Shown here piece after piece: positions 8,925 to 20,599 of a stretch of 64,000 nucleotides of DNA (the first letter of the stretch is position 1; each line of letters begins with the position of its first letter). This DNA is from Oreohelix idahoensis. Taxonomy: Eukaryota > Mollusca > Gastropoda > Stylommatophora > Oreohelicidae. The notes under the pieces were generated by a model, which searched no databases, was not told the origin of the DNA, and worked only from the letters and a program-made list of their open reading frames with translations. The DNA lies in the NCBI GenBank assembly GCA_024509875.1, contig JAMPIV010019859.1, positions 1-64,000 of the forward strand. The letters run 5' to 3'. The translations under genes and the position numbers were made by a program.

Positions 8925-9295
8925 AGATAGCATGGATGGTCGTAGCTTTAACACAGACAGCCGTGGATGTTTGTATGTTAACTCAGACGACGCTGAATGA
9001 CCGTATATTACACAGACAGTGATGGATGGATGTATATTATACACAGGCAGAAGTGGATGGTTAATTGTTAACACAGACAGCGGTGTATGGATTTATGTTA
9101 AACACAGGTATCGGTAGATGGTTGTATGTCAACCACTTACAGCGCTGGCTGACTGTATGTTAAACGTAAGTATAAGTAGAGGGATGTATACTAAATACAG
9201 ACAGCGGTGGACGGCTGTATATTAAATACAGACAACGGTGGATGGCCGTGTACTAAACCCAGACAGTGGTAGATGACTAAGTTAAACACAGAAAG
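8925..9295. repeat. degenerate ~33 bp minisatellite
   Basis: About eleven decayed units of the form AACACAGACAGCGGTGGATGG followed by CTGTATGTTA, with substitutions and small indels. The clearest units are at about 9060-9100 and 9190-9260. Confidence 0.8.
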
Positions 9296-9938
9296 GAGCG
9301 TACAGCTGTATATTAAGACTTTAACTTATAATAGATTTTATCCAGAACATGTTCCATTACCTCTGAATTGCAACATATTATGCCAATATCCCGCCAGACA
9401 AATTCTGATGATCAGATTGCATTCTGCTGTATCGCTCTGTATAAAGTTTCCTATCATAAGCAAGGACGAAGGTGGAAGCTGCCACAGTTAAAGTTGGAAC
9501 AATTCACCAGGTGAGCAATCTTTTCAGAAGCAGTTGTCGAAGAAAACAAATTCTAAGATATATATCTGCATTGTTTTAAGCTATTTTAACAACGAGATGA
9601 TCTGCAAGATTCAAAGGCGTGAACACATTTGCACAGAATTTGGACTCAATGCGTGACGCTTTAAATTTAAATCAGGTGTTCTTAACTTTTCTTGTGATCA
9701 GGATCCTTTGATTGTCCGGTGAAGAATACGCCTCCCTTTGATTGTCCGGTTAAGGCTATGAAGCCCTTCTTAGAAAAAACCGACATAGCCGCAAAATTAA
9801 AATGTTTGCATACAAATAATGTATTATATTACGAAGAAAAATAATTAAGTTTACACATAGATATTCTGAAATTAAAAAAATAATCAGTAAACAAGAATCT
9901 ATTTCTTCAAATGGCAACAGGATTCAGGTCCTTTCCCA
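9296..9938. other. unassigned DNA
   Basis: No gene seen. A small direct repeat, CCTTTGATTGTCCGGT, occurs near 9706 and again near 9735. Confidence 0.5.
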
Positions 9939-10133
9939 ATGATGTTTCTCAGGTACATCGAGGGATTCCAGGGTAAAAGTGAAACGGTGGCTCTCGCAAT
10001 TGACCTAGAGGATACTTATAACATTGTGGACTTTGCAACCGTAATAGACTGTATAATGGCATGTGGTGTAAACCCTTGGATACCAAGGTGTATAGCAGCT
10101 GCCTTAATGGAGAGATCAGTTTCATTTCTCTGA
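9939..10133 (+). pseudogene. non-LTR reverse transcriptase palm fragment
   Basis: The 64-codon frame contains ETVALAIDLEDTYNIVDF and then CGVNPWIPRCIAAALMERSV. This matches the RT palm stretch around the first catalytic Asp (AxDxxxAYN-type motif) of non-LTR retroelements. Everything before and after is missing or unreadable. Family not assigned. Confidence 0.6.
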
Positions 10134-10634
10134 CATTATTGAGTCGATCTCTGCTTCGTCCCGGCAGTAAATCAGTTACATTTGTTGTACTGAATTATTA
10201 CATGCTTTTTCAGTAGTCAGCACCTTTTTCTTTCTCTGCTATATAGCAGATATTTTGTATTTTCAAACATTCTTACACTCCTCTCAGCGATAAGTCGTCA
10301 TGTCTGTTTGCTTACCTGTTCCTAAATGCTGTGGAAGGAACTGATAAGATAATATTAGACGACAACCATGTTGGTTAATTTCGGGTGTGTCCGACATCAG
10401 GCTACGGAGTAACATTAAAATCACACAGGGCAGTTGTTTAATCGCTGACAAGGCCAGGGAACGTTCTCTGCCAAGATGGTAAAGAGACGGATTTTGTGTG
10501 CTCATGCGACAGATAACGAGATTCCTCGTCTATGCGACACATTTTGGACAGACATGCAGGACATCATCGTTTCCGGCACACGTTGTTACAAAGACAATAC
10601 TTTATATTAAAGGAATAATAAGTTATTTGTAAAC
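10134..10634. other. unassigned DNA before LTR element
   Basis: Nothing recognised. It ends with the target duplication ATGGC (10635-10639) of the next element. Confidence 0.5.
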
Positions 10635-10639
10635 ATGGC

Positions 10640-11564
10640 TGTTGCGGTCAGTTTGCTGAGTCTATAGTATGTTAAATTGTACCTGTTTAATTTTGGAGAC
10701 ATTATTTAATAGATTCTTGATCAAAGGGGAGGTACTCATATTTTACTGGGATTATAGTTAACAGTGGTGGTTGTCCCACTTGTCTGTTAACCCAGCGTCT
10801 AATTTTAGAACCGATGTCAGCTTTTCCTGATATGGTCACCTACCTGAGCTTAGCTCAAGGGTCTAGCGTCTCTCGACGCATGCGCGAAGTTTCTGGCGCG
10901 ATTTAAGAAATACTGTGTTGGAGGAGTCGAGCTAGAGTTTTTTCAAAGGGTCAAGACGATTTTGGGGAAGTCCTCTGTGTGTTCGACCAATATGGCTAAA
11001 TATTGTTCCCCATGTTATATTCTGATGCGCCTAGGAGGCGAGTGAGTTTTGTGATGGTTATTCTGAAGGGACATTAAGGTAATTTACCCTTAAAACAGTT
11101 CCCTCTTTTGCCAGAATTATATATGACTTTTTTTAGCCACCTAGTGACTTTTCCCTGGGCGGGAAAGAGTCCATCTAAGAATACCAGTAATGGAGCTCAC
11201 GAAGTATTCTAACATTATATGTACTGGGTTTGTGTATGCCCGAAGGACTTTATGTATTGACTGTATCCCGCTATTTCCGGCGATACCATTTGCACAAGGC
11301 GTGATTCACCTTGTATGCTGAAGAAAAACCACAGAGGCCATTATATCTAGGAACCCGCCATATTGTGCGGCCTGCTGAAGACCCGAGAACATACCTTACT
11401 TGCTGGTGTCAGAAGGAGTTTGTTTAAACTCACATAATCAAGACCCGTTCCCAATACGGGGTATTTTGCTGTAGCTGACAAAAGGGGAATTGAACGCTGA
11501 CCATTTCTGATCGTTACATGTAAAACAGCCTATTACATTTATGATGCTCAAATCGCCCTTTACA
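10640..11564 (+). repeat. 5' LTR of gypsy element 1
   Basis: Starts TGTTGCGG and ends CCCTTTACA. It matches 18167-19092 almost throughout and is preceded by ATGGC, which is repeated after the 3' LTR. Confidence 0.9.
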
Positions 11565-12680
11565 TTTATGGTGTGCCAGCTTGATGGGGCTATTTTGGAA
11601 GATGTCAAGTTCGTCTACAATTGAGAGTACTCAGCGCTGTGTAGTTTGTTGACATATCGGCTACCCCAGCTAATCAAGACGAAACTAGGTCAGGAGGTCA
11701 AGTTACTGTACCTTCGTTGATGTTGTAATTCAGAAGGTCAAGTGCCGTTACTATCACTGTTACTGTCATTTGGGAAGCATGTTCAGCTGCTGTATTCAGA
11801 AGGTCAAGTGCCGTTACTATCATTGTTACTAGTATTTTGGAAGCAAGTTCAGATGTATTTTCTGCGTTGAATCCTCTAATCCTCAGAATGCTGACTATAG
11901 TTCTTCATCGTTGCTGTTGTTGACGATAGGATTGTAAAGATAAGTGGCCTCTTTATTGTTGTGAACTGTGCCTTTGTATTGTGTTTAAAATAAGCCTTCC
12001 ACATTTACACATCCTTGTTCATGTTATGTGTTTAAATGTTATTTGTATATTGATATTTCAGCGGGTTTTTCGGTTGGGCGGTGTCTTGTGGTAGGATATC
12101 CCACGTAACAGAGGGCCTACTGTAAGTGTTCTTTAGGGACTCTTGCAAATTTCCCCTAGTGGAAATTGCTAGCGACATTTGTTGCTATTTTTGTTTAGTT
12201 GTGACGAGGTGTACTTTTCTTTGTTGTTTTTGTCTTTTCTTTTTTTGCTGTTCTTCAGTTTTTTTATTTGATTTGTTTGTATCTGTCCTCCTCCTCTTCC
12301 TTTCATTTAATTCTATACAACCTTTGTGTTTATACACTGTTGCGTAAATTGTTTTGTTTACGTTTTGCAGTTATCATCACATGCTTTGTGATATTTTCTT
12401 TAGTTCTGCTTTAATGCTCATTTGATTTCTGCGAATGTTATCGTATTGTCCTTGATGCTTGTTCTTTGTTTATGTTGTTCTTTGTTGTCATACGCTATTT
12501 ATATATTAATATTTAGTCATACACTATTGGTACTATAGTGTACTTAGAATATAGAGGTGATTATTGGTGTTATTATCATAAAGGTGTTTATACAAGTTCT
12601 TTATTAAAGACTTGTTACCATTGAGGTTGGAATAAGGTAATTTATTATTTCAGGATACAGATCTCATATAATTAGACATA
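11565..12680 (+). other. element 1 leader with a 65-bp tandem duplication
   Basis: The untranslated leader between LTR and gag. A TGG-initiated stretch beginning within about five bases of the LTR (TGGTGTGCCAGCTTG) is the primer-site candidate; its tRNA was not identified. TCAGAAGGTCAAGTGCCGTT occurs at 11731 and again at 11796, an imperfect tandem duplication of about 65 bp. The T-rich frame at 12126-12347 looks non-coding. Confidence 0.6.
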
Positions 12681-14776
12681 ATGTCTACACTTGAGTACTT
12701 TATTGAGCAAGGGAAATCCCTTTGGTAAATGGGGTGAAAAGTTGGAAGAATTCGCGACTGTTCAGTATGCCAAGGCACTGAAGTCGGAAGAAAAGAGACA
12801 GAAAATAGAAGCTGTACAAAAGAAAATGGAAGCTGAGAATTTAAGGTTGCAGATGCTGGCAGATGAAAGGAAATTCCAGATGGAAATGGAAAAACAAAAG
12901 AGAGAATCTGAGGAGAAAAAAATCCAGCTACAAAAAGAGGCTGAAGATAAAAGGTTAGAAAGAGAGGCTGAGGAGAAAAAAATCCAGCTACAAATGGAAA
13001 ATGAAAATAAAAGATTAGAAAGAGAGGCTGAAAATAAAAGGTTAGACAGAGAAGCTGAGGAGAGAAAAGCGAAAATGGAACATGAAGAAACACTCTCAGC
13101 TTTGGAGTTAGAGAAATTGAAGTTGATGAATATGGGTAATGCTAATGATCCAACTAATCAGTCAACTTCTAATAAGACTTATAACTACTTATAAGGTCAA
13201 ACTACCGGCTTTGTATTCTTCCAGTGACGATATAACGTTCTATCTGGATAGATTTGAACGGTCATGTCAATCTCATAAGGTGGATAAGTCAGAGTATGTT
13301 AATCAGTTGTCAGAGATACTTAAGGGTGAAGCTCTGACTATGTTAAGCATGGTAGATGAGCCTGATAAGAATAATTATGATGTTGTCAGGGCAGCCTTAT
13401 TAAAGAAATATCAACTTAACGAAGACGGTTATCGTCTTCGCTTCAAGAATATGTTACCTGAAACTGGTGTAGAATTCTCAGAATTCATCTCAAAGATACG
13501 TCTTACATTTACACGATGGATTGAGCTGTCTAAAACAGAACATACATATGAAGCCATTATGGACTTATTACTTTGAGACAAAGTTATGTCATCTGTCAAT
13601 GAGTCTTTTCTTGCTTTTCTACATGAGCGTAAACCTAAGAATATAAAGGACATGGAAGAATATTGTTGCCAGTATGTCACTGCACACCCTCATGTAACTG
13701 TTAGCAATTCTAAAGTTAAGGAGGGTTTGCCAGTTGCTTTTGCAGCACCATATGGCCCTAACTTTCTTCGTAAATTTCAAGGTGCTCAACACAACGTTAA
13801 TAAGAAGAGCAATCGTAATTATGATCAAAATCAAGGCAATCCATCACATAATGGTTCTTCTTCTAAGAACTGGAGACGAGCTGACAGTCCTCGTAATTTT
13901 GGGTCCAATATATATGGACACTTTCGCAGAAGTAATCATAATAGGAACTATCCAGGCTATTCTTCGCGGAGACAGCAAAACCAAACTGGTGGATACTCTA
14001 ATCAATGGGGAAATGACGATAGTGACTATGGAAACTGGGATTCGAACCAGAACTATGGTCACAGTAGAGCAAACAATGACAATTTCAGAGGAAATAATAA
14101 TCGCGGTAGATCTCAACATAACAAACATAGATCATATCACCAGGCAAACTCTGTACAACAAGAGTCTCAGGGAGCCAGTGGTCAAGTGAACGATAATAAA
14201 CACTCTAATGCTGTCACTTGTTCTGCTTTTGATTTTGGGAGAGCATCTCAATGCCCCCAATGCACAACATTGTTTGAACCGACTACTGTAACTACTTTGA
14301 GTTGTGGTCACCCTCTTCCCGCTCTCCCTGCTGCAGTTCCGCATGACGGGAGAGGATCTCTTGTCTTACATAAAGGTCTAGTGAATAATAATCCAGTCTC
14401 AGTACTTTTTGATTCTGGATGCACTACTATCGGAGTTAAGCAATCTCTTATATATCCTACCTGTGCCACTGGGAAAGTGGTCAAATTTGTGACATTTGGT
14501 GGCACTTTGGAAAAATATCCAACTGCTATCATTCACATTGCTACTCCCTTCTTTACGGGAGATGTCCACGCGTGTCTTCTACCGAATCCTATTGCGGATC
14601 TTATCATCGGTCGTATTCACGGAGTTAAGGAATGCACCCCGCAGCAGATTGCTGCTTGGGAAGAGCAAAATATCCAAGCTGCCAATGCAGTGGTCACAAG
14701 AGCACAAGCTCTTAATATGACTCAAACTTCATCGATTGAAGGTGATGAATGCATAGCCAAGATGATCACTTGGTGA
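12681..14776 (+). pseudogene. gag-protease of gypsy element 1
   Basis: The reading begins at ATG 12681, shifts frame near 12720, shifts again near 13190 and meets an in-frame TGA at 13574-13576. In order: a Glu/Lys coiled coil (about 12740-13110), a gypsy capsid domain (13200-13680, with SSDDITFYLDRFERSC), an Asn/Gly/Arg-rich basic stretch (13790-14190), and a CPQC/CGHP cluster (14250-14315) instead of ordinary CCHC knuckles. An aspartic protease follows with active site LFDSGCTT at about 14407-14430. Gag packages RNA and the protease matures the polyprotein. No conserved knuckle is seen, which is unusual. Confidence 0.75.
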
Positions 14777-16524
14777 TTTCGCGTGACAGTTTTATAAAAC
14801 TGCAAGCAGATGATCCTTCTTTAAAAAAATTATTCATTCTGGCAAAAAAGATGATCCAAATCAGAACACAAATCGCAAATCTTGGATTACAATGAAGAAT
14901 GGCGTACTTCTACGTATGGTACAAGATTCGTCTACGTCTATGCATTCACAACATCTCGTGCACAAGAGTATAAGAGTCCAAATCCTGCAACATGCACACG
15001 ACTCTCAGTGTGCTGGACATATGAGTTTTTCCCGTACTAAGTCGAGAGTTCTTGCGGCTTTCTTTTGGCCATTTGTAAATAAAGACATACGTATTTATTG
15101 CCGATCTTGCAAAATATGTCAAGAAGTTAAATCAAGAGGCCCACGTCATGCAGCACCTATCCAGGCTGCAGACATTCCTATTCGGCCGTTTCAGAAAATG
15201 GCAATAGATATTATTGGCCCTTTTAAGATTAAGTCAGCCAGAGGACATCAATTTATCCTAACATGTGTTGACATGTGCACACGTTGGCCAGAGGCTATAC
15301 CTCTTAACAGCATCTCCACTGTCAATATCGCAGACGCTTTATGGCTGATATTTTCTTGTTTGGGATTTCCCAGAGAAATATTGTCAGACCATGGCACCCA
15401 ATTAATATCAGACACTATGTCGCAGGTGATGTCTACTCTGCATATTAAAAGGTCTCTGAGTAGTATTTATCACCCAATGTCTAATGGGTTAGTCGAACGT
15501 CTGAACAGAACACTCAAGAAATTACTTGGGAAGATAACTGAGGATCCTCCTCAGGATTGGGACAGGGTTTTATTCCGGCTCTCTTTGCATATAGAGAGGT
15601 CCCCAACGAACATACAGGTCTTTCTCCGTTCGAACTTGTCTTTGGCGCGCGACCGCGCGGTCCTATGTCTTTGCTTCATGATCTTATAACTGCTGATAAT
15701 TTTAACGATGACACACAATCTTCATATGAGTATGTCATTGCTCTCAGGCAGAAGATTATAGAGGCATGCAAACCAGCAACTTCCTCATCCGAATTTGCTA
15801 AGGAAAAGGCAAGGCAGTTTGCAAATAAGAATAGATACCTACGACAACTTTGTCCTGGCGACAAAACACTTGTTTTGCTCCCTTGTAGGGAAAACAGACT
15901 TCTTATTGCATGGAAAGGTCCATATACAATAGTCTCAAGAATTTCCGATGTCGACTATGTTGTCGATATTGATGGAAAGCATAAAACTTTTCATATAAAT
16001 ATGCTTACGGAATTTCATGAACGACCAGACTATTTGCAACCTATTTTCCAGGCTACGGACGATGCTCCAGTCCCACATGGTCATTACTCATCCCTGTCAG
16101 TAATACAGGATGAGGAAACTATTTTCTCAGATGTTAATCTTCCTTTTCAAGTGATTCCACTTCATTCTACGGAATCATGGAAAAACATTACTGTTTCTCC
16201 TAATTTATCAACTGAGGAACAGCGACTGGTTTCTTCTATGTTACAAACTTTTCAGGATGTCCTTACCGACATCCCTGGACACACACATGTCATTGAACAT
16301 GACGTAATACTTACCGACCATAATCCTATCAGGGTCAGACCTTACCCTATCCCTATTCATTTTCAAACACAAGTCGAGAAAGAATTGGATGAAATGATAC
16401 AATTGAAAATAATCGGCCTTATGAACGCCCCAGCTACTTTCGTACGCATGATGCGTCGAATTCTCTCATATCGTTCAGATGTCATTGCATATTTGGACGA
16501 TATTTGTCTTTTCAGTGATTCTTA
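14777..16524 (+). pseudogene. integrase and start of RT, element 1 pol
   Basis: Spread over frames at 14892-15689 and 15557-16525, joined by a frameshift near 15570-15600. The N-terminal HHCC zinc domain (HAHDSQCAGH ... CRSCKIC) is followed by the DDE core: D in MAIDIIGP, D in LSDHGTQL, E in GLVERLNRTL. Then comes a GPY/F module (WKGPYTIVSR, near 15915). RT begins after this with RVRPYPIPIHFQTQVEKELD but is interrupted at about 16415, where roughly 100 residues are missing. YLDD is retained at 16492-16503. The frame ends at TAG 16523-16525. Integrase upstream of RT is read directly from this order. Confidence 0.8.
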
Positions 16525-17305
16525 GGAAGATCACTATTTGGGTTTATATGAATTACTGTATACTCTACGATAGCATAATTTGACTGCAAAACCCTCTAAA
16601 GCCTATGTGGGGTTTAGTGAAATTTCTTTCCTGGGTCACCGTGTTTGTCATGGTCTCTTGAAGACAGAGGACCACAACACTTCTAAGATACTAAACATTT
16701 CTATTCCTAAGACGAAGAAGCAAGTACGTAGTCTATTAGGTTTAATACAATTTTACGGGAGATTCATTCAAAATCTATCTTCGATTATGGCACCTCTTTC
16801 AACCCTATTAAAGAAAGGGTCTCCTAATATGGTGCACTGGTCCCATGAATGCCAATCTTCATTGGATCAGATTAAAACTTTATTCTCATCTCCTCCTATC
16901 TTAAGGCTACCTACTACTGATAAGACTTTTGTTCTTCGTAGTGACGCCTCATCCACTGGGTTTGGGGCGGCACTAATGCAGGAGTATACAGAAACTCTGC
17001 ATCCTGTAATGTATATCTCTAGGAAACTTAATGCGGCAGAAAGGAATTACTCGGTTCTAGACCGTGAATTGTTGGCTATGGTTTGGGCAATTCTTAAGTT
17101 ACAAAGATTCCTTCTTGGCGCGCATTTCATTGTGGAAACCGACCAAAAAGCTCTTACAGCTATTCAGAGTAAAAACTTGAAGAGCTCGAGATCCACTCGA
17201 TATGCCATTGCTCTTCAACCTTTTCATTTCACTGTACGAGCTATCCGTGGTTCGTATAATGTCATGGCGGATATACTGTCTAGATGCCCACATGACTCCA
17301 CTTAA
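16525..17305 (+). pseudogene. RT C-terminus and RNase H of element 1
   Basis: The frame from 16580 carries the gypsy RT connection region (FLGHRVCHG, QVRSLLGLIQFYGRFI) and RNase H, with FVLRSDASSTGFGAALMQE (first catalytic Asp), the RELLAMVWAI stretch (catalytic Glu) and VETDQKALT (next Asp). It ends MADILSR, the usual C-terminal signature. A stop and shift at 16524-16580 separate it from the YLDD part. RNase H removes template RNA during reverse transcription. No env frame follows. Confidence 0.8.
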
Positions 17306-18166
17306 CTCTTGTGTCCTAAATTTCCTGATACACGTCTAGACTTATGACAGTTCTTTACTATAACAATATATGTTAGCATATTTGTGTTCGCCTTAGAGTT
17401 GTAAATTAGGTGATTTCTTTCTCTGTTACCATCTTTGGTATAACGGAGGAAGGTTTGGTTAGCACCATATAAGGGACGAACGTTCGCAAAGCTACAGTTT
17501 ATAGTTAAGAATGAATGTTTGATTGCTGTATATTAGAAAATCTAACGGTTATCATATAGAATTGTGTTATTTGTATTTTCTCAGCAGAATCATTACTGTT
17601 GCTGGGAGAATCTTTACATGTTGTCAACCATGATGTATTACGATTTCCATACTTACCAGTCGGACGACACTATAGATGCGCCCGCTTAGACTATGATCTG
17701 GGACATCATTTATCAGCTACATAGTTAATATTGTATATAATATTGTATTAAAGCAGATATTGCATGTTAGAATGATGTACCTTTATTTGTTAAAGTGATT
17801 GTATCACTATACTGCGGTACACTAAGATATTAACACCGCTATTTTTTGATGATTTTTCCTTTGCTAAACATGGAAATAAGGTACTTGATGTGATGTATAA
17901 AATGATATATTTGTAACTTTGCCAGCATTGTAATGTACGTTGGTGGCACCTCCCTGGATATGTGTATACTTAGAGAAATGGTTTCTCTAATGGGCTGAGA
18001 TATATTCTCACCTGACGCTCCATGCGTCGAGTTAGCCTCATATTTGGCGTTATATTTATTTGTGATACTTCGTGCGTTATGAGCTTGTTGTATCTTGCTC
18101 TTGGATGTATTTCAAAAAATATGTTTCATTTTTTTCCCGAGGGAGGGGGGGGGGGGTGCTGTAAAC
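17306..18166 (+). other. element 1 3' untranslated region and purine tract
   Basis: No open frame of note, so there is no env gene. A G-rich run, gagggagggggggggggg, at about 18139-18156 is the probable polypurine tract. It lies ten bases from the LTR start as set by the target duplication. Confidence 0.6.
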
Positions 18167-19092
18167 TGTTGCGGTCAGTTTGCTGAGTCTATAGTATGTT
18201 AAAATGTACCTGTTTAATTTTGGAGACATTATTTAATAGATTCTTGATCAAAGGGGAGGTACTCATGTTTTACTGGGATTGTAGTTAACAGTGGTAGTTG
18301 TCCCACTTGTCTGTTAACCCAGCGTCTAATTTTAGAACCGATGTCAGCTATTCCTGATATGGTCACCCACCTGAGCTTAGCTCAAGGGTCTAGCGTCTCT
18401 CGACGCATGCGCGAAGTTTCTGGCGCGATTTAAGAAATACTGTGTTGGAGGAGTCGAGCTAGAGTTTTTTCAAAGGGTCAAGACGGTTTTGGGGAAGTCC
18501 TCTGTGTATTCGACCAATATGGCTAAAGATTGTTCCCCATGTTATATTCTGATGCGCCTAGGAGGCGAGTGAGTTTTGTGATGGTTATTCTGAAGGGACA
18601 TTAAGGTAATTTACCCTTAAAACAGTTCCCTCTTTTGCCAGAATTATATATGACTTTTTTTAGCCAGCTAGTGACTTTTCCCTGGGCGGGAAAGAGTCCA
18701 TCTAAGAATACCAGTAATGGAGCTCACGAAGTATTCTAACATTATATGTACTGGGTTTGTGTATGCCCGAAGGACTTTGTGTATTGCCTGTATCCCGCTA
18801 TTTCCGGCGATACCATTTGCACAAGGCGTGACTCACCTTGTATGCTGAAGAAATACCACAGATGCCATTATATCTAGGGGCCCGCCATATTGTGCGGCCT
18901 GCTGAAGACCCGAGAACATACCTGACTTGCTGGTGTCAGAAGGGAGTTTGTTTAAACTCACATAATCAAGACCCGTTCCCAATACGGGGTATTTTGCTGT
19001 AGCTGACAAAAGGGGAATTGAACGCTGACCATTTCTGATCGTTACATGTAAAACAGCCTATTACATTTATGGCGCTCAAATCGCCCTTTACA
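18167..19092 (+). repeat. 3' LTR of gypsy element 1
   Basis: Near-identical to 10640-11564 and followed directly by ATGGC, the target duplication. Confidence 0.9.
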
Positions 19093-19097
19093 ATGGC

Positions 19098-20599
19098 CGA
19101 GAGAGGATCGAATGTTTTCATTCCATATATGGGAGACGTGACCTTTTGCACCACGCATATTATTTCAGGTGGAAATAATTTTGAAATTACCCCACGAAAC
19201 ACACATGTTTGAAACGGTTGTAGTTTTCTTAGCATCGTAACAAACAAAAATGCGGGAGAGGAAGGGCCATTTAACCTGACCTTTTTTAAGACACTGTGAA
19301 GATCGCTTGCCAAGACAAAATCAGACTTCCAGAAGTTGGAATTCAGCATTCCATTTTTCAGACCGGACTTTTGTTGGAGTATTTTGAAGGACCTAAACAG
19401 CCCAGGAAATATCTATCATTCAATAAGGAACCGAGATCTGAGGAAACTGAAAACATGGAGTCATAGAGGGAATCTAGTGTTAAAATAACGACCCCCAAGA
19501 ACACGTGTAATAGGCCTATTCAAGTGCCTTTATTCATCTGAGCAAACAGTCTAAGAGCCATGATTGGCTTGTTGGTGGTACCAGTTGAGGGTACTATCTC
19601 TGAAAAAAGAAGGGAAAAGTGGCCTGAACTTAAAGACGAGGGACCAAATTCGTAGACACTCCCTGACATTTCTGGGAACGTGCTGCGCCCTACAATCTTG
19701 ACCAGGGACGAGAGAACTCTAGTGACCTATCTGCAAAGAACCCAAATAACCCAGCTGGAGAAGAAACTACCAATGGCAGCTAAGTGAAACCTACAAGCTG
19801 CCAAGTGACTTCTTACATAAAATAACCAGTCCATCACAACAGTGATGATATTTTTCCTGATCAATGATTATTCAATTTAAAAAAAAAAAAAAACTTAGAG
19901 GATTATTAAATTTGTTATTTGTAATTATACAAATTTAACTTCGATTTAATCATTTTAATGTACTGCATGTTTGTCTCAGTTAATTTACTAAATACACTCT
20001 AAACAGAGCTTTACCATAATAAGAAGAATTCCACTGAGTAAATCAGGGTGGGGGCTTGAACGAGCTGAAATTAATAATTGTATAATTCTTCACACCACAT
20101 AGTCACACTTAATCCAAGCCAGTACAGAAGTATTTATCAAAATTGGAATGCGGCTTGTTATAACCCATGTGGATGAAGTTGGTCACGAAACTAAGTTGTC
20201 ACAGAAAAATAGGAAATGTACTCACTCAGCACAGTGGTTCCAAACCTTGGATCCTTGGACACCCACTGGGCTGCGACTAAGAACAGCGTGGTTCGCAATG
20301 TAGTGAAATTTTACGAAATTCTATAAATAACATCTACCAAACAGCAACAACAAATGCAATCGTCATTTTTTCACCCCTCGCCCACAGGAAAAAATAAATA
20401 CAGGAACAGACTTAGCAAGGAGTCAGACATGTGACTTAAAAATGTCTTTCGAGCCAGTCGTTTGTAATCTTGCGACTACGAAACGGTATCCACAAACCTA
20501 ATGACCTATTTACCAGTTTCAATTTGATTACTAAAGAACATTAAATAAGTAAATAGATAAATTATTATTAAGTCACAATTTTGGATGACCTGACCTTTA
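19098..20599. other. unassigned DNA with a faint dispersed repeat
   Basis: No gene seen. The stretch 19690-19810 (around CTTGACCAGGGACGAGA and AAGCTGCCAAGTGA) resembles 42505-42625, which suggests an old dispersed repeat. An A14 run lies near 19879. The 127-codon minus frame at 18966-19349 overlaps the LTR and is rejected. Confidence 0.45.

Larger units (their letters stand above)
10640..19092 (+). mobile_element. Ty3/gypsy element, integrase-before-RT order, inactive
   Basis: Two about 925-bp LTRs flank gag, protease, integrase, RT and RNase H in that order. The direct repeats ATGGC at 10635-10639 and 19093-19097 are the target duplication. The LTRs differ at about 20 positions by eye (about 2%), so insertion is fairly recent, yet gag and pol carry a nonsense codon, several frameshifts and an RT deletion. 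Pol order places it with Gmr1-like gypsy elements. TGTAAAC precedes both LTR copies, leaving a small ambiguity in the left boundary. Confidence 0.9.

Noticed and set aside
10628..11564. Alternative LTR start at TGTAAAC (10628 and 18160), forming TGTAAA/TTTACA ends
   Set aside because: It gives no target duplication; the TGTTGC start gives an exact ATGGC on both sides. The shared TGTAAAC is noted as an unexplained coincidence.
12126..13093. Phe/Leu-rich frames, some on the minus strand, in element 1
   Set aside because: One is T-rich leader; the other is the antisense of the Gag coiled coil.
17306..18166. env gene after pol in element 1
   Set aside because: No open frame, signal peptide or transmembrane segment in this stretch.
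18966..19349. 127-codon minus frame
   Set aside because: It overlaps the 3' LTR end and flanking DNA and has no recognisable motif.
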